A stretch of DNA of 37,135 nt, taken from Planctomycetota bacterium. Lineage in GTDB: Bacteria > Planctomycetota > Phycisphaerae > Sedimentisphaerales > Anaerobacaceae. The stretch spans positions 1 through 37,135 of the forward strand of contig VGYL01000003.1 of assembly GCA_016872975.1 (NCBI GenBank), written 5' to 3'. Under the pieces are notes generated by a model. It had not been told where the DNA came from. It saw nothing but the letters and a program-made list of their open reading frames with translations, and searched no databases. Position 1 is the stretch's first letter. The number at the start of each line of letters is the position of its first letter. The position numbers and the translations under genes were made by a program. Positions 7,328 through 15,662 of this stretch are shown here, piece after piece.

Positions 7328-8917
7328 ATGGTTAGAGTGCTGATCACAGACAAGCTCGCACAGGAAGGAATCGATCTGATCAACGCCACGCCGGGCGCGG
7401 AAGCCGTGGTCAAGCTGGGGATCGGTGAAGAGGAACTGGCGAATATCATACGCGACTATGACGGTTTGATTGTCCGCAGTGAAACGAAGGTCACGGCCAA
7501 GGTCCTGTCCCAACCCGGGCGGTTGAAGGGCGTGGCCCGCGCGGGCGTGGGCGTCGACAACATCGACGTGCCCGCGGCGACCCGCAAGGGCATCCTCGTG
7601 ATGAACACGCCCGGCGGCAATACGCTCAGTGCGGCCGAGCATACGATGGCTTTGATGCTGGCCATGAGCCGCAACGTTGTGCAGGCCTGCTGGAGCCTCA
7701 AATCCGGCGCCTGGGACCGCAAGAAGTACATGGGCAATCAGCTCAACAACAAGATCCTGGGCGTGATCGGCCTCGGCCGCATCGGCATGGCGGTGGCCCA
7801 CATGGCCCGCGGCTTCAACATGAAGGTCCTCGGCTACGATCCGCTGGCCGCGCCCAAGAACGCCGAGCAGGTGGGCGTCGAGGTCACCGACAACCTGGAA
7901 CGGATCTTCCGGGAGGCGGATTTCATCACGGTCCACGTGCCCCGCAGCACCTCGACCATGAACATGATCGGGGCCGAGCAGATGGGCATGATGAAGCCGA
8001 CGGTGCGGCTGATCAACTGTGCCCGGGGCGGCATCATCAATGAAGACGCCCTGTACGAGGCCCTGGCCCAGAAGCAGATTGCCGGCGCAGCGCTCGATGT
8101 CTTCTCCGAGGAGCCGCCGAAGAACCTGCAGTTTGCCAAGCTCGACAACTGCATCGTGACCCCGCACCTGGGCGCCAGCACCGAGGAAGCCCAGGTGGAG
8201 GTGGCGGTCGAGGCGGCCGAGATCCTGCTGGAGGCGATCCACGGCGGCCCGATCCGCAACGCGGTCAACGCCCCGTCGACAGCCGGGGCGATGCCGCCCG
8301 CGGTGAACAAGTACTCCGATCTGGCGCGGCGGATCGGCAAGCTGATCGGCATCATCGCGCCGGGCAATATCAAGGACGTTCAGGTCCAGTATCGCGGTTC
8401 CATCGCCGGGATGGACGTGCAGTCGGCCACGCTGAATTTCGCCATCGGCCTGCTGCAAAAGCATTTTGACATGCCGCTGAATATGATCAATACGCCCGTA
8501 CTGGCCAAGGAACGCGGCATCAGCATCGACGAGACCAAGAACACGGAAGCGCGGGACGTGGCGTCGAGCTTCAGTGCGACCGTGGCCACGAGCCAGGTCA
8601 CGCGGACGGTCCGCGGCTCGGTGTTCGGGGAGACCCTGCTGCGGATCATCGAGATCGACGGCTTCAACATCGAGATGACGCCGCAGGGCACGGTGCTGGT
8701 GATCTTCAACGACGACCGGCCCGGCGTCATCGGCGCCGTCGGCACCCTGCTGGGCCAGCACGGCATCAACATCGGCACGATGGGCGTCGGCCAGAAACCG
8801 GAGCAGCAGAAGGCGGTCTTGGCGGTCAGTCTCGACAAGGAGCCGGACGTGGCCACCGTCGAGGAGCTGCGCAAGCTGGACTTCGTCAACGAGCTCTACG
8901 TCTGCGGGCTTGACTGA
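7328..8917 (+). CDS. serA: D-3-phosphoglycerate dehydrogenase
   Basis: 529 aa, the long ACT-containing form. It oxidises 3-phosphoglycerate to 3-phosphohydroxypyruvate with NAD+, the first step of serine synthesis, in the cytosol. The NAD-binding Rossmann motif GLGRIG is at 148-153, the substrate-site Arg in NCARGG at 233, and the catalytic Glu/His pair in SEEPP (about 260-264) and TPHLGAS (His 280). Residues about 320-455 are the intervening domain of long SerA proteins, and about 455-529 an ACT domain (NDDRPGVIGAVGTLL) for feedback control, usually by serine. The ATG has GGGAG upstream. A hairpin follows the stop. Confidence 0.95.
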   Translation: MVRVLITDKLAQEGIDLINATPGAEAVVKLGIGEEELANIIRDYDGLIVRSETKVTAKVLSQPGRLKGVARAGVGVDNIDVPAATRKGILVMNTPGGNTLSAAEHTMALMLAMSRNVVQACWSLKSGAWDRKKYMGNQLNNKILGVIGLGRIGMAVAHMARGFNMKVLGYDPLAAPKNAEQVGVEVTDNLERIFREADFITVHVPRSTSTMNMIGAEQMGMMKPTVRLINCARGGIINEDALYEALAQKQIAGAALDVFSEEPPKNLQFAKLDNCIVTPHLGASTEEAQVEVAVEAAEILLEAIHGGPIRNAVNAPSTAGAMPPAVNKYSDLARRIGKLIGIIAPGNIKDVQVQYRGSIAGMDVQSATLNFAIGLLQKHFDMPLNMINTPVLAKERGISIDETKNTEARDVASSFSATVATSQVTRTVRGSVFGETLLRIIEIDGFNIEMTPQGTVLVIFNDDRPGVIGAVGTLLGQHGINIGTMGVGQKPEQQKAVLAVSLDKEPDVATVEELRKLDFVNELYVCGLD

Positions 8918-8942
8918 CCTTCCGGCGGCCGGGATAACCACG

Positions 8943-8968
8943 GAGGTCCGGTTCTCGGCCCGGACCTC
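8943..8968 (+). terminator. Hairpin after serA, probable terminator
   Basis: A 9-bp stem GAGGTCCGG/CCGGACCTC with an 8-nt loop begins about 26 nt after the serA stop. Only a short mixed T tract (GGGATTTCTCCT) follows, so termination efficiency is uncertain. Confidence 0.5.
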
Positions 8969-8997
8969 GGGATTTCTCCTGAGAGCGTGTGTCAAAA

Positions 8998-9095
8998 GGG
9001 TGGCATCGTCAAGGCCGGTAGGCCTTGGCGATGGTCCGGCGCACGGGAAATCCACCATCGCCAAGCTCCGAAGACTCCGCTTGACGATGCCACCC
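8998..9095. repeat. Palindromic element family 1, copy 1
   Basis: 98 nt. The outer arms GGGTGGCATCGTCAAG and CTTGACGATGCCACCC pair perfectly over 16 bp. An inner 11-bp stem CTTGGCGATGG/CCATCGCCAAG and a small 6-bp hairpin AAGGCC/GGCCTT give a multi-branched cruciform. CTCCGAAGACTCCG is shared by all three copies. It lies between serA and the phosphoglucosamine-mutase-like gene, ending 47 nt before that start codon. No target duplication is seen for this copy. Confidence 0.85.
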
Positions 9096-9142
9096 GGGGA
9101 GCAGGTAGTCGATCACGGGGCGATAGAAACGGAGTGAGTGCT

Positions 9143-10570
9143 ATGGCGGAAAGTCTCATCATCAGCGTCAGCGGGATGAGAGGGGTGGTCGGTGAGAACC
9201 TTACCCCCATCGTCGCGGCGGAGTATGGCTGCGCGTTCGGAACCTTCCTGCGGAGCAGTATCGACACCGGCGGCCGGCCGTTCACCGTCTGCATCGGGCG
9301 GGATTCGCGCGTCAGCGGCTCCATGCTGCTGTCGGCCGTGGCGGCGGGCCTGTGCGCCATCGGCGTCAGCGCAGTCGATCTGGGAGTGGTCCCAACGCCG
9401 AGTGTCGGCATCATGTTGCGCCGGTTCCGTTGCCAAGGGGGTGTCATAATTACGGCGTCGCACAACCCGCTCCCCTACAATGGAATCAAGCTACTGCTCG
9501 GCAATGGGATGGCCCCGCCCATCGCGATGGCGAACGAGATCCGCCGAATCTTCTGGGACCGGCATTTCCATTTCGTCGATTCCTCCCACTGCGGCAAGGT
9601 GACCGGGAACAGCGACGCCTACCGCGTTCACATCGAGCAGGTGCTGCGCCTCGTCAACGTGGAGCAGATCGCCGCCCGGCGGTACAAGGTCGTTCTCGAC
9701 AGCGTGAACGGGGCGGGCGGGGATGTCACGAAAGCCCTCTTGGCGGAGTTGGGCTGTGAAGTAGTGGCCATCAACGACGAGCCGACCGGGCTGTTCGCGC
9801 ATGAACCCGAACCCACTGCGGAGAACCTGACGGGGCTCTGCTGGCGCGTGAAGCAGGAGCACGCGGATCTGGGGTTGGCCCAGGATCCCGACGCCGACCG
9901 GCTGGCTATCGTCGATGAACAAGGCGCGTACATCGGGGAGGAATACACCCTGGCCCTGGCGGCACTGCAGGCGTTCTCGAAAGGGACCGGCACGGCCGTC
10001 GCCAATCTGTCCACGTCGCGCATGCTCGACGACGTGGCCCGGCGCGCCGGCGGCAGCGTCATCCGCACGCCGGTGGGAGAAGCCCACGTGGCCAACGCCA
10101 TGATCGAGCACGGCGCCCTCATCGGCGGCGAAGGCAACGGCGGCGTGATCGACCTGCGCGTCGGACCCATCCGCGACAGTCTGGTGGGCATCGTCCTGAT
10201 CCTGCAACTGATGGCCGAGACGGGCAAGACCATCAGCCAATTGGTGCAGGAGATCGGCGGCTACTCCATGCACAAGGACAAGTTCCGCGCCGACGCCCAG
10301 CAGGCCCGGCAGATCCAGGAGATGGCGGTCGCACGGTTCGACAACGCCGCGATGAACGTCTCGGACGGTCTGCGGCTCGATTTCCCCGACGGCTGGATGC
10401 ACCTGCGCACGAGCAATACCGAGCCGGTGATGCGGGTGATCGTGGAGGCCCGGGACGAGCCCACCGCGCGACGCTACCTCCAAGCCGTCGCGGACATCCG
10501 CCGGGCGGTCCTGCAACCGGCCGCGACACCGGACGAACGCGCCAGGGCGAACGCAAAGCCCGGAGAGTGA
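9143..10570 (+). CDS. glmM: Phosphoglucosamine mutase / phosphohexomutase
   Basis: 475 aa. Alpha-D-phosphohexomutase superfamily: the phosphoserine loop ITASHNP has Ser 106, the Mg-binding loop DPDADR is at 248-253, the sugar-recognition GEGNGG is near 330, and the phosphate-binding RTSNTEP near 425. The short N-terminal FGT/GMRG start and small size favour GlmM, which converts glucosamine 6-phosphate to glucosamine 1-phosphate for UDP-GlcNAc synthesis. A phosphomannomutase or phosphoglucomutase role is not excluded. ATG follows GGAGTGA. The last eight codons and the stop come from an inserted palindromic element; without it the gene would end a few codons later in sequence lying beyond the element. 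Confidence 0.85.
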   Translation: MAESLIISVSGMRGVVGENLTPIVAAEYGCAFGTFLRSSIDTGGRPFTVCIGRDSRVSGSMLLSAVAAGLCAIGVSAVDLGVVPTPSVGIMLRRFRCQGGVIITASHNPLPYNGIKLLLGNGMAPPIAMANEIRRIFWDRHFHFVDSSHCGKVTGNSDAYRVHIEQVLRLVNVEQIAARRYKVVLDSVNGAGGDVTKALLAELGCEVVAINDEPTGLFAHEPEPTAENLTGLCWRVKQEHADLGLAQDPDADRLAIVDEQGAYIGEEYTLALAALQAFSKGTGTAVANLSTSRMLDDVARRAGGSVIRTPVGEAHVANAMIEHGALIGGEGNGGVIDLRVGPIRDSLVGIVLILQLMAETGKTISQLVQEIGGYSMHKDKFRADAQQARQIQEMAVARFDNAAMNVSDGLRLDFPDGWMHLRTSNTEPVMRVIVEARDEPTARRYLQAVADIRRAVLQPAATPDERARANAKPGE

Positions 10571-10729
10571 GTACCTGGACGTCGTCAACGGGTGGCAGCG
10601 GCAAGGCCGTAGGCTCTGCGCAGGCCTTGCCGATGGCGGACGGGCGAAACCATCGGCAAGCTCCGAAGACTCCGCTTGCCGCTGCCACCCATACAACAAA
10701 CGACTTTGCGTTTGCCCTGACGAACGCGC
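10533..10729. repeat. 10-bp target duplication flanking the inserted element
   Basis: ACGAACGCGC occurs at 10533-10542 and again at 10720-10729, exactly abutting the two ends of the 177-bp palindromic element. This is the arrangement a transposition event leaves behind. Confidence 0.75.
10543..10719. mobile_element. MITE-like non-autonomous element (family 1, copy 2, complete)
   Basis: 177 bp. Terminal inverted repeats CAGGGCGAACGCAAAG and CTTTGCGTTTGCCCTG pair over 16 bp with one G-T. Inside, at 10590-10690, is the family palindrome with arms GGGTGGCAGCGGCAAG and CTTGCCGCTGCCACCC. Directly outside the termini is the 10-bp duplication ACGAACGCGC. No coding capacity for a transposase is present, so it would have been mobilised in trans. 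The insertion lies in the 3' end of the phosphoglucosamine-mutase-like gene and immediately upstream of the regulator promoter. Confidence 0.75.
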
Positions 10730-10738
10730 GGCCACCTC

Positions 10739-10767
10739 TTGATGCGCACGCCTCTCTGGCGTAAAAT
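10739..10767 (+). promoter_or_regulatory. Promoter of the NtrC-family regulator
   Basis: TTGATG and TAAAAT are separated by 17 nt. The predicted start lies about 100 nt before the regulator start codon. The -35 box begins 10 nt outside the target duplication of the inserted element. Confidence 0.5.
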
Positions 10768-10875
10768 AGCCTGTTTCCGGAGTGGAGATGCAAGCGGTGA
10801 CGATAGGCCGTTCTTTCCGGCCGGCGCCGCCGGCAGATTGGGAAGCGTGATTTTGAGCAATACGCGGGTGAAGAA

Positions 10876-12255
10876 TTGAGTAGTCATTGGACAGATTCCA
10901 AACCGGTCGTCCTGGTAGTGGACGACGAACGGGACCACGCCGACGGCATGGTGGAAGCCCTCGGCAAGCTGCCCGTCGAAGCCCTGGCGGTCTACACGGG
11001 CGAGCATGCCATCGAGGTCCTGCGCAACCAGCGGATCGACGTGGTCGTCACCGACCTGAAGCTGGAAGGCCCGGCGGATGGGCTGGAGGTGCTGCGGGAG
11101 GCGAAGCAAAACGGCAGCCCGACGGAGGTCATCCTGATCACCGCCTATGCCACGATCGACAACTGCAAGGAGGCCCTGCGACAAGGGGCTTTCGATTATC
11201 TCGTCAAGCCGCTGGACATCGACCAGATGCGCACCCTGGTCGAGCAGGCCGCCCGTAAGGCCCGAACGGCTCATGCCCGGCAGGCCCAAGCCGAACCGGA
11301 GCCGGAATCCTTCTTCTTCGATGGGATCAAAGGCGCCAGTCCGGCCATGCAGGGCATCTTCGAAGTGATTCGCCGCGTGGCCCCGACCAATATCTCGGTC
11401 CTCATCGAGGGGCCTTCCGGCAGCGGCAAAGAGCTGCTGGCGCGGGCGATTCACGTGAATTCGCTCCGCCGGGACAAGCCGTACAAGCCGGTCAACTGCG
11501 CCGGACTGACGGAGACCCTGCTCGAAAGCGAGCTGTTCGGGCACGTCAAAGGGGCGTTCACCGGCGCCAACACAGACCGCAAGGGCCTGTTCGAGATCGC
11601 CGACAAAGGGACGCTGTTCCTCGATGAGATCGGGGATATGCCGCTGACGATGCAGGCGAAGCTGCTCCGCGTGATCGAGGATGGCATCGTCACGCCGGTC
11701 GGCTCCAACAAGCCGACCGTCGTCGATGTCCGCATCATCAGCGCCACCAACCACAACCTCACCAAGCTCATCGAGCGAAATACGTTCCGCCAGGACCTCT
11801 ACTTCCGGATTCGGGGCGTGAACCTCGTGGTGCCCCCATTGCGGGAGAGGCCCGAAGATATCCCGATCCTGGCGCAGCACTTTTTGCAGGAGGCGGTCGA
11901 GGAGACCGGATCGAAGATCACAGGCATCACCGAGGCCGCGCTGAGCATCCTCACCGGCTACGAGTGGCCGGGCAACATCCGCCAGCTCAAGAACGCGATC
12001 CGGACGATGGTCGTGATGTGCGACCGGCCCAAGATCGATCTGCCGGACCTGCCGCCCGAGATCTCGCCCCGCCGGCAATTGCCGGGCGCCAGCGCGTCCC
12101 CGGCCAGTCTGGCGGGCGTCTCGCTCAACGATCTGGAGAAGAAGGCCATCGCGGATACGCTGGCCAAGACACAAGGCAACCGGGAGAAAGCCGCCAAGAT
12201 CCTCGGCATCGGCGAGCGCACGCTCTACCGCAAGATCCGCGAGTACAACCTTTAG
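10876..12255 (+). CDS. Sigma-54-dependent response regulator, NtrC family
   Basis: 459 aa with the classical three domains. Receiver (about 10-125): acidic VVDDE, phosphoacceptor D60 in VVTDLK, and K111 in YLVKPLD. AAA+ sigma-54 activator domain (about 150-385): Walker A GPSGSGKE 179-186, sigma-54-contacting GAFTGA 226-231, Walker B LFLDEIGD 247-254 and the arginine-finger region RQDLYFRI. The C-terminal FIS-type helix-turn-helix (about 420-459) contains [19 protein letters not shown]. It would open promoters used by RNA polymerase with sigma-54 after phosphorylation by an unlinked kinase; no histidine kinase gene is adjacent. The start is a TTG with GGGTGA upstream; no ATG precedes the receiver. 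The target genes are unknown. Confidence 0.92.
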   Translation: MSSHWTDSKPVVLVVDDERDHADGMVEALGKLPVEALAVYTGEHAIEVLRNQRIDVVVTDLKLEGPADGLEVLREAKQNGSPTEVILITAYATIDNCKEALRQGAFDYLVKPLDIDQMRTLVEQAARKARTAHARQAQAEPEPESFFFDGIKGASPAMQGIFEVIRRVAPTNISVLIEGPSGSGKELLARAIHVNSLRRDKPYKPVNCAGLTETLLESELFGHVKGAFTGANTDRKGLFEIADKGTLFLDEIGDMPLTMQAKLLRVIEDGIVTPVGSNKPTVVDVRIISATNHNLTKLIERNTFRQDLYFRIRGVNLVVPPLRERPEDIPILAQHFLQEAVEETGSKITGITEAALSILTGYEWPGNIRQLKNAIRTMVVMCDRPKIDLPDLPPEISPRRQLPGASASPASLAGVSLNDLEKKAIADTLAKTQGNREKAAKILGIGERTLYRKIREYNL

Positions 12256-12320
12256 AATCGATGAAGGATGCTTGACAATTGATTATTGGGCGGGCTGGCC
12301 GCGGCCCTGGCAGCGGGCGG

Positions 12321-12470
12321 CTCAGTACCGCATTTCGTAAGTCCGGAGACTATGAGTAGAGATTGCTTCGTCGCTGAAGCTCCTCGGAATGACATACTTG
12401 GGCGCCCTATGTCATTGCGAGCGCGGCTCGCCGAGCGCGGCAATCTACCACCCATAGTCGCACTACTCAG
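12321..12470. repeat. Family 2 palindromic element (ATTGCGAG type), copy A
   Basis: 150 nt between two convergent genes. The outer ends are related inverted repeats, GCTCAGTACCGC on the left and, read on the other strand, GCTGAGTAGTGCG on the right, followed inward on both sides by GACTATG. Inside, arms AGATTGCTTCGTCGC and its partner around ATGTCATTGCGAGC face each other across a short centre TTGGGCGCCC. The right end reaches into the last codon of the nuclease gene and contributes its stop. Confidence 0.75.
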
Positions 12471-13123
12471 CGGCGGGCGGGGGCGTCGGACTGCATCTTC
12501 TGAAGCCACGGGGGCATCTGCTCCGGCGTGACATTTTTCCAGAGGCCCTGTCCGGCGGCGCGCGCGGCGGCCTCCAGTTGCAGGTATTTCTGGTAATAGC
12601 CGTGCCGAAAGCGGCGGTCGGCGTAGACGCAGCCTTGCGACAGCAACTCCTCGTTGAGAAATCTGCCGTCCGGAAGCGCAATGTAGGCGAGCAACCGCTG
12701 ATAGCGATCCCGGCTCCCCGCGCGTTCATCGAGGTAAACACGGACCGTCTTACGGTACGCCAGGCGCTGGGCGAGGGCTGTGGCTTCCTCGGCAAAGTAC
12801 ATCCGCTGGCTCCGGTTCGTGCCCATCTCCGGGGCATCGATGCCCACCAGCCGGACCTTGGTCGTCTCGTCCGCCAGATCGGCGGCGGCCAGGTGGAGCG
12901 TATCGCCATCGACGATCCGGACGACCGGGAACGCCTGTCCGTGGTAACGGGCCGAATCCGTGGCAAACGTCTGTCCGCGCGCGGTGGACGGCGCGGACCA
13001 TTGCGGCGCGACGACATCCCGGTCCAGCCAAGCCAGCAGGGCCGCCCCGATCAGACCGAGAACGACCAGGACGGCTCGTTTGCGCCTGCTCAGCGCACGT
13101 CTGCTCTTTCGCCTGCGTGCCAA
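12467..13123 (-). CDS. Membrane-anchored staphylococcal-nuclease-like (SNase) protein
   Basis: 218 aa. After a very basic N-terminus there is one hydrophobic helix (about residues 17-33), so the protein is probably anchored with the nuclease domain outside the cytoplasm. The SNase fold follows: VRIVDGDTL (68-76) with a Ca-site Asp, VRLVGIDAPE (90-99) with the first catalytic Arg, and a second catalytic Arg region GSRDRYQRLLAYI (136-148). Such enzymes hydrolyse DNA and RNA with Ca2+. The start is TTG, 19 nt after lysC, so it is likely in that operon although functionally unrelated. The stop lies in the boundary of a palindromic element, so the original C-terminus may have been different. Confidence 0.85.
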   Translation of the reverse strand: MARRRKSRRALSRRKRAVLVVLGLIGAALLAWLDRDVVAPQWSAPSTARGQTFATDSARYHGQAFPVVRIVDGDTLHLAAADLADETTKVRLVGIDAPEMGTNRSQRMYFAEEATALAQRLAYRKTVRVYLDERAGSRDRYQRLLAYIALPDGRFLNEELLSQGCVYADRRFRHGYYQKYLQLEAAARAAGQGLWKNVTPEQMPPWLQKMQSDAPARR

Positions 13124-13142
13124 TGACTATGTTCCCTGTTCC

Positions 13143-14381
13143 TCAGACCGGTTTGCGCTGCCGGGCGGGCTTGTCCAACTCGAACGCCAGACAGACCGCT
13201 TCCAGCGCCCTTTCGATCTCGTCGCGCCCCACGGCGCAACTGATGCGAATCTCGCTGGTCGTAATCGAATCGATGTTGACCTTCGCCTTGGCCAAGGAGC
13301 CGAACATCTTCTCGGCCACGCCGTACTGCGACCGCATGCCCACGCCGATCACGGAAACCAGCGCGATGTCGTCGCGCACGAACAGTCCGTCGCAACGGAG
13401 CTCCTTCTTGATCTCTTCCGCCACCTGTTTGGCCTTGGGGAGGTCGGACGTCCCGACCAGGAAGGCGATATTGGCCTTCTCGGGGCTGATCTCCGTCTGG
13501 ATGATATCGTCGATCACCACCTTGGCTTCCGCCAGGCGGGCAAACACCTTGGCGGCGGTCCCCGGCACGTTGGGGAGCCCGATCAGACTGATCTTCGCCA
13601 TATCCTTCTGGATTGTCGCACTGGACACCGTCACGCCTTCCATCTGAGGCACCTCGTGAGTAATCACCGTTCCCGGATTGTCATCGTCGCTGTTGCGCAC
13701 GCGGATCTTGACGTTATAGCGCTTGCCGACCGCCACGGAGCGCAGGGGAAGCACCCCCGCCCCGAGGCCGGCCATTTCCAGCATCTCATCGTAACTGATC
13801 TCATCCACCAGGACGCCGTTCTGGAACATGATCGGGTCCGCGGTGTACACGCCGCCGGCATCGGTGAAGATCTCGCACTCCTCGGCCTTCAGCGCGGCCG
13901 CCAAGGCCACGGCGCTCGTGTCCGAGCCGCCCGGGCCGAGCGTGGTGACATTGCCCTGCAGATCGACGCCCTGGAAACCGGCGACGATGACCACACGGCC
14001 GTGATCCAACTCGCGGCGGATGAAGCCGGCATCGACGCTCTTGACCTGGGCGTTCATGTAGACGTTGTCGGTCCGCAGACGAACCTGTCCGCCGGTGAAG
14101 CTGATCGCCTGGCAGCCCATGGCATCGAGCGCCATGGCAAACAAGGACGCCGCCTGCTGCTCGCCCGTGCTGAGCAACTGGTCCATCTCCCGCGTGGGCG
14201 GGTTCGGGTGGAGGTCCCGCGCATCGCGGATCAGCTCCTCCGTCTGCTGCCCGCGGGCCGAGGCCACGACCACGATCTGGTAGCCCGCTTTCGTTCGCTC
14301 CATGACCCGCCGCGCGGCCCGGCGGATCTTCTCCGCATTTGCCATCGAGCTGCCGCCGAACTTCTGCACCACAATTGCCAT
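13143..14381 (-). CDS. lysC: Aspartate kinase
   Basis: 412 aa, the usual length of a monofunctional aspartokinase. It phosphorylates aspartate to 4-phosphoaspartate, the entry step to lysine, methionine and threonine. The amino-acid-kinase signature KFGGSS is at 7-12, and the nucleotide-binding SDTSAVALAAAL and FTDAGGVYTADP follow. The C-terminal third has two ACT modules, one around ISLIGLPNVPGTAAKVFARL and one around SVIGVGMRSQYGVAEKMF, expected to bind an end-product inhibitor such as lysine or threonine. It lies 9 nt after the apgM-like gene and in the same orientation as hom. Confidence 0.95.
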   Translation of the reverse strand: MAIVVQKFGGSSMANAEKIRRAARRVMERTKAGYQIVVVASARGQQTEELIRDARDLHPNPPTREMDQLLSTGEQQAASLFAMALDAMGCQAISFTGGQVRLRTDNVYMNAQVKSVDAGFIRRELDHGRVVIVAGFQGVDLQGNVTTLGPGGSDTSAVALAAALKAEECEIFTDAGGVYTADPIMFQNGVLVDEISYDEMLEMAGLGAGVLPLRSVAVGKRYNVKIRVRNSDDDNPGTVITHEVPQMEGVTVSSATIQKDMAKISLIGLPNVPGTAAKVFARLAEAKVVIDDIIQTEISPEKANIAFLVGTSDLPKAKQVAEEIKKELRCDGLFVRDDIALVSVIGVGMRSQYGVAEKMFGSLAKAKVNIDSITTSEIRISCAVGRDEIERALEAVCLAFELDKPARQRKPV

Positions 14382-14390
14382 AGTCGTCTC

Positions 14391-15578
14391 TCAACTCTTG
14401 AGGAAATACTCCATTAGCTCGCATCCTTTCTCGATGCGAAATCCCGCGCGGGCGGCGTTCGCCTCGCTGAAGCCCGACTGGAGGACCCCGCTGATCTTCG
14501 TCCCGGCCATCGCGAAGGGAACCGGCTCGGCCGAATGGGCGCCGCCGCGGACCGGCGTCGGATGGTCCGGCAGCACCAGGATGCGCCAGCTCTCCCGTTG
14601 CTCCAGCGCCTGCAATATGGGACCTACGATGTAGCGGTCCACCTGTTCGATGGCCGTCTTCTTGGCTTGGGCGTCGCCCTGGTGGCCGGCCTCGTCCGGC
14701 GCCTCGATGTGGACGAACACCAGGTCGTATTTCTCCAGCGCCCGGACGGCCGCCTGCCCTTTGCCCTCGTAATTCGTATCCAGGAATCCGGTCGCACCGG
14801 GCACGTCGATCAGGTCGAATCCCACCAGCTTGGCCAGCCCGCGCACCAGGTCCACCGCCGTGATCGCCGCTCCCTGGAGGCCGTAGCGCTGGCGGAAGCT
14901 GTCCAGCCGGGCCTGCTTGCCCTGGCCCCAGAGCCAGATCGAGCTGACCTGGTTCTCCCCGAGGTCCTGCCGGACCCGGTTGACATCGTGGCCGGCGAAC
15001 AGGTGCTGCGACTGGTTGATCAACTGGATCAGCAGCTCGGCGCCCTTGCCGCGCGGCAGGATCTTCTCGACCGGTTTGCCGATGTGATCGTGGGGCGGGT
15101 AGGTGCGGACCTCGAACTCCATGCCGCGGAAGACGAGCAGGTGCCGATAGCTGACGCCGGTGTGCAGACGGATGCGCTCGTCCGCAATGTGCGACTGCAG
15201 CTCTTCGATGAGACTGCTCGCCTCTTTGGTCGAGATGTGCCCGGCGCTGTGATCGACCATCCGATCGTCGGCGATAGTCACCAGGTTGCAGCGGAAGACC
15301 CAGTCTTCCGGCCCCAGGCGAATGCTCCGGGCCGCCGCCTCGATGGGCGCCCGCCCGCTGTAGTAGCGCTGCGGATCGTAGCCCAGGAGGCTCATCTGGG
15401 CCACGTCGCTGCCCGGCTCGAAGCCTTCCGGCACCGTGCGCACGAGCCCCTGCCGGCCGGTCGTGCTGACCCGGTCCATGTTCGGCGTCTCGGCCGCCTC
15501 CAGGGGGGTCCGGCCGCCGAATTCCTCCAGCGGCTGGTCCGCCGCACCATCCGGAACGATAATCACGTACTTCGCCAT
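14391..15578 (-). CDS. Cofactor-independent phosphoglycerate mutase (ApgM-type), possible homoserine kinase substitute
   Basis: 395 aa, alkaline-phosphatase superfamily, archaeal-type iPGM (COG3635). Metal and catalytic motifs are visible: VPDGAAD (9-14), TPNMDRV (31-37), GSDVAQMSLLGYDP (56-69) with the nucleophile Ser, HIEAPDEAGHQGD, and LVLPDHPTP followed by GAHS. Family members interconvert 2- and 3-phosphoglycerate. However, this gene sits between hom and lysC, a placement for which comparative-genomic annotation has proposed that ApgM-like proteins replace homoserine kinase; no thrB-like gene is seen here. The N-terminus was set at MAKYVII. A TGATGGT-type inverted repeat occupies the gap to hom. 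Confidence 0.85.
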   Translation of the reverse strand: MAKYVIIVPDGAADQPLEEFGGRTPLEAAETPNMDRVSTTGRQGLVRTVPEGFEPGSDVAQMSLLGYDPQRYYSGRAPIEAAARSIRLGPEDWVFRCNLVTIADDRMVDHSAGHISTKEASSLIEELQSHIADERIRLHTGVSYRHLLVFRGMEFEVRTYPPHDHIGKPVEKILPRGKGAELLIQLINQSQHLFAGHDVNRVRQDLGENQVSSIWLWGQGKQARLDSFRQRYGLQGAAITAVDLVRGLAKLVGFDLIDVPGATGFLDTNYEGKGQAAVRALEKYDLVFVHIEAPDEAGHQGDAQAKKTAIEQVDRYIVGPILQALEQRESWRILVLPDHPTPVRGGAHSAEPVPFAMAGTKISGVLQSGFSEANAARAGFRIEKGCELMEYFLKS

Positions 15579-15657
15579 TTTGATGGTTGATGGTTGATGG
15601 TTGATGCAAGAGGCGTGTGGACGCCCCCAAATCAAAAGCCAACCATCAACCATCAAA
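15579..15657. repeat. 18-bp inverted repeat of TGATGGT units between hom and the apgM-like gene
   Basis: TTTGATGGTTGATGGTTG at 15579-15596 is the exact complement of 15640-15657. The arms are made of repeated TTGATGG units, with four on the left. The centre is 43 nt. It fills the whole intergenic space inside an operon and places the unusual sequence directly against the apgM-like start codon, where no good ribosome binding site is seen. Confidence 0.85.
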
Positions 15658-15662
15658 CTTCA

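Noticed and set aside
7040-9064. Long open frame (674 codons) on the minus strand opposite serA
   Set aside because: It is a GC-bias shadow: His/Arg/Asp/Val-rich, no ribosome site, and serA on the other strand has full motif support.
12252-12509. Small proteins reading MSLRGA, CHCEERSDEA and similar in several frames
   Set aside because: These are translations of the family 2 palindromic repeats, not genes.
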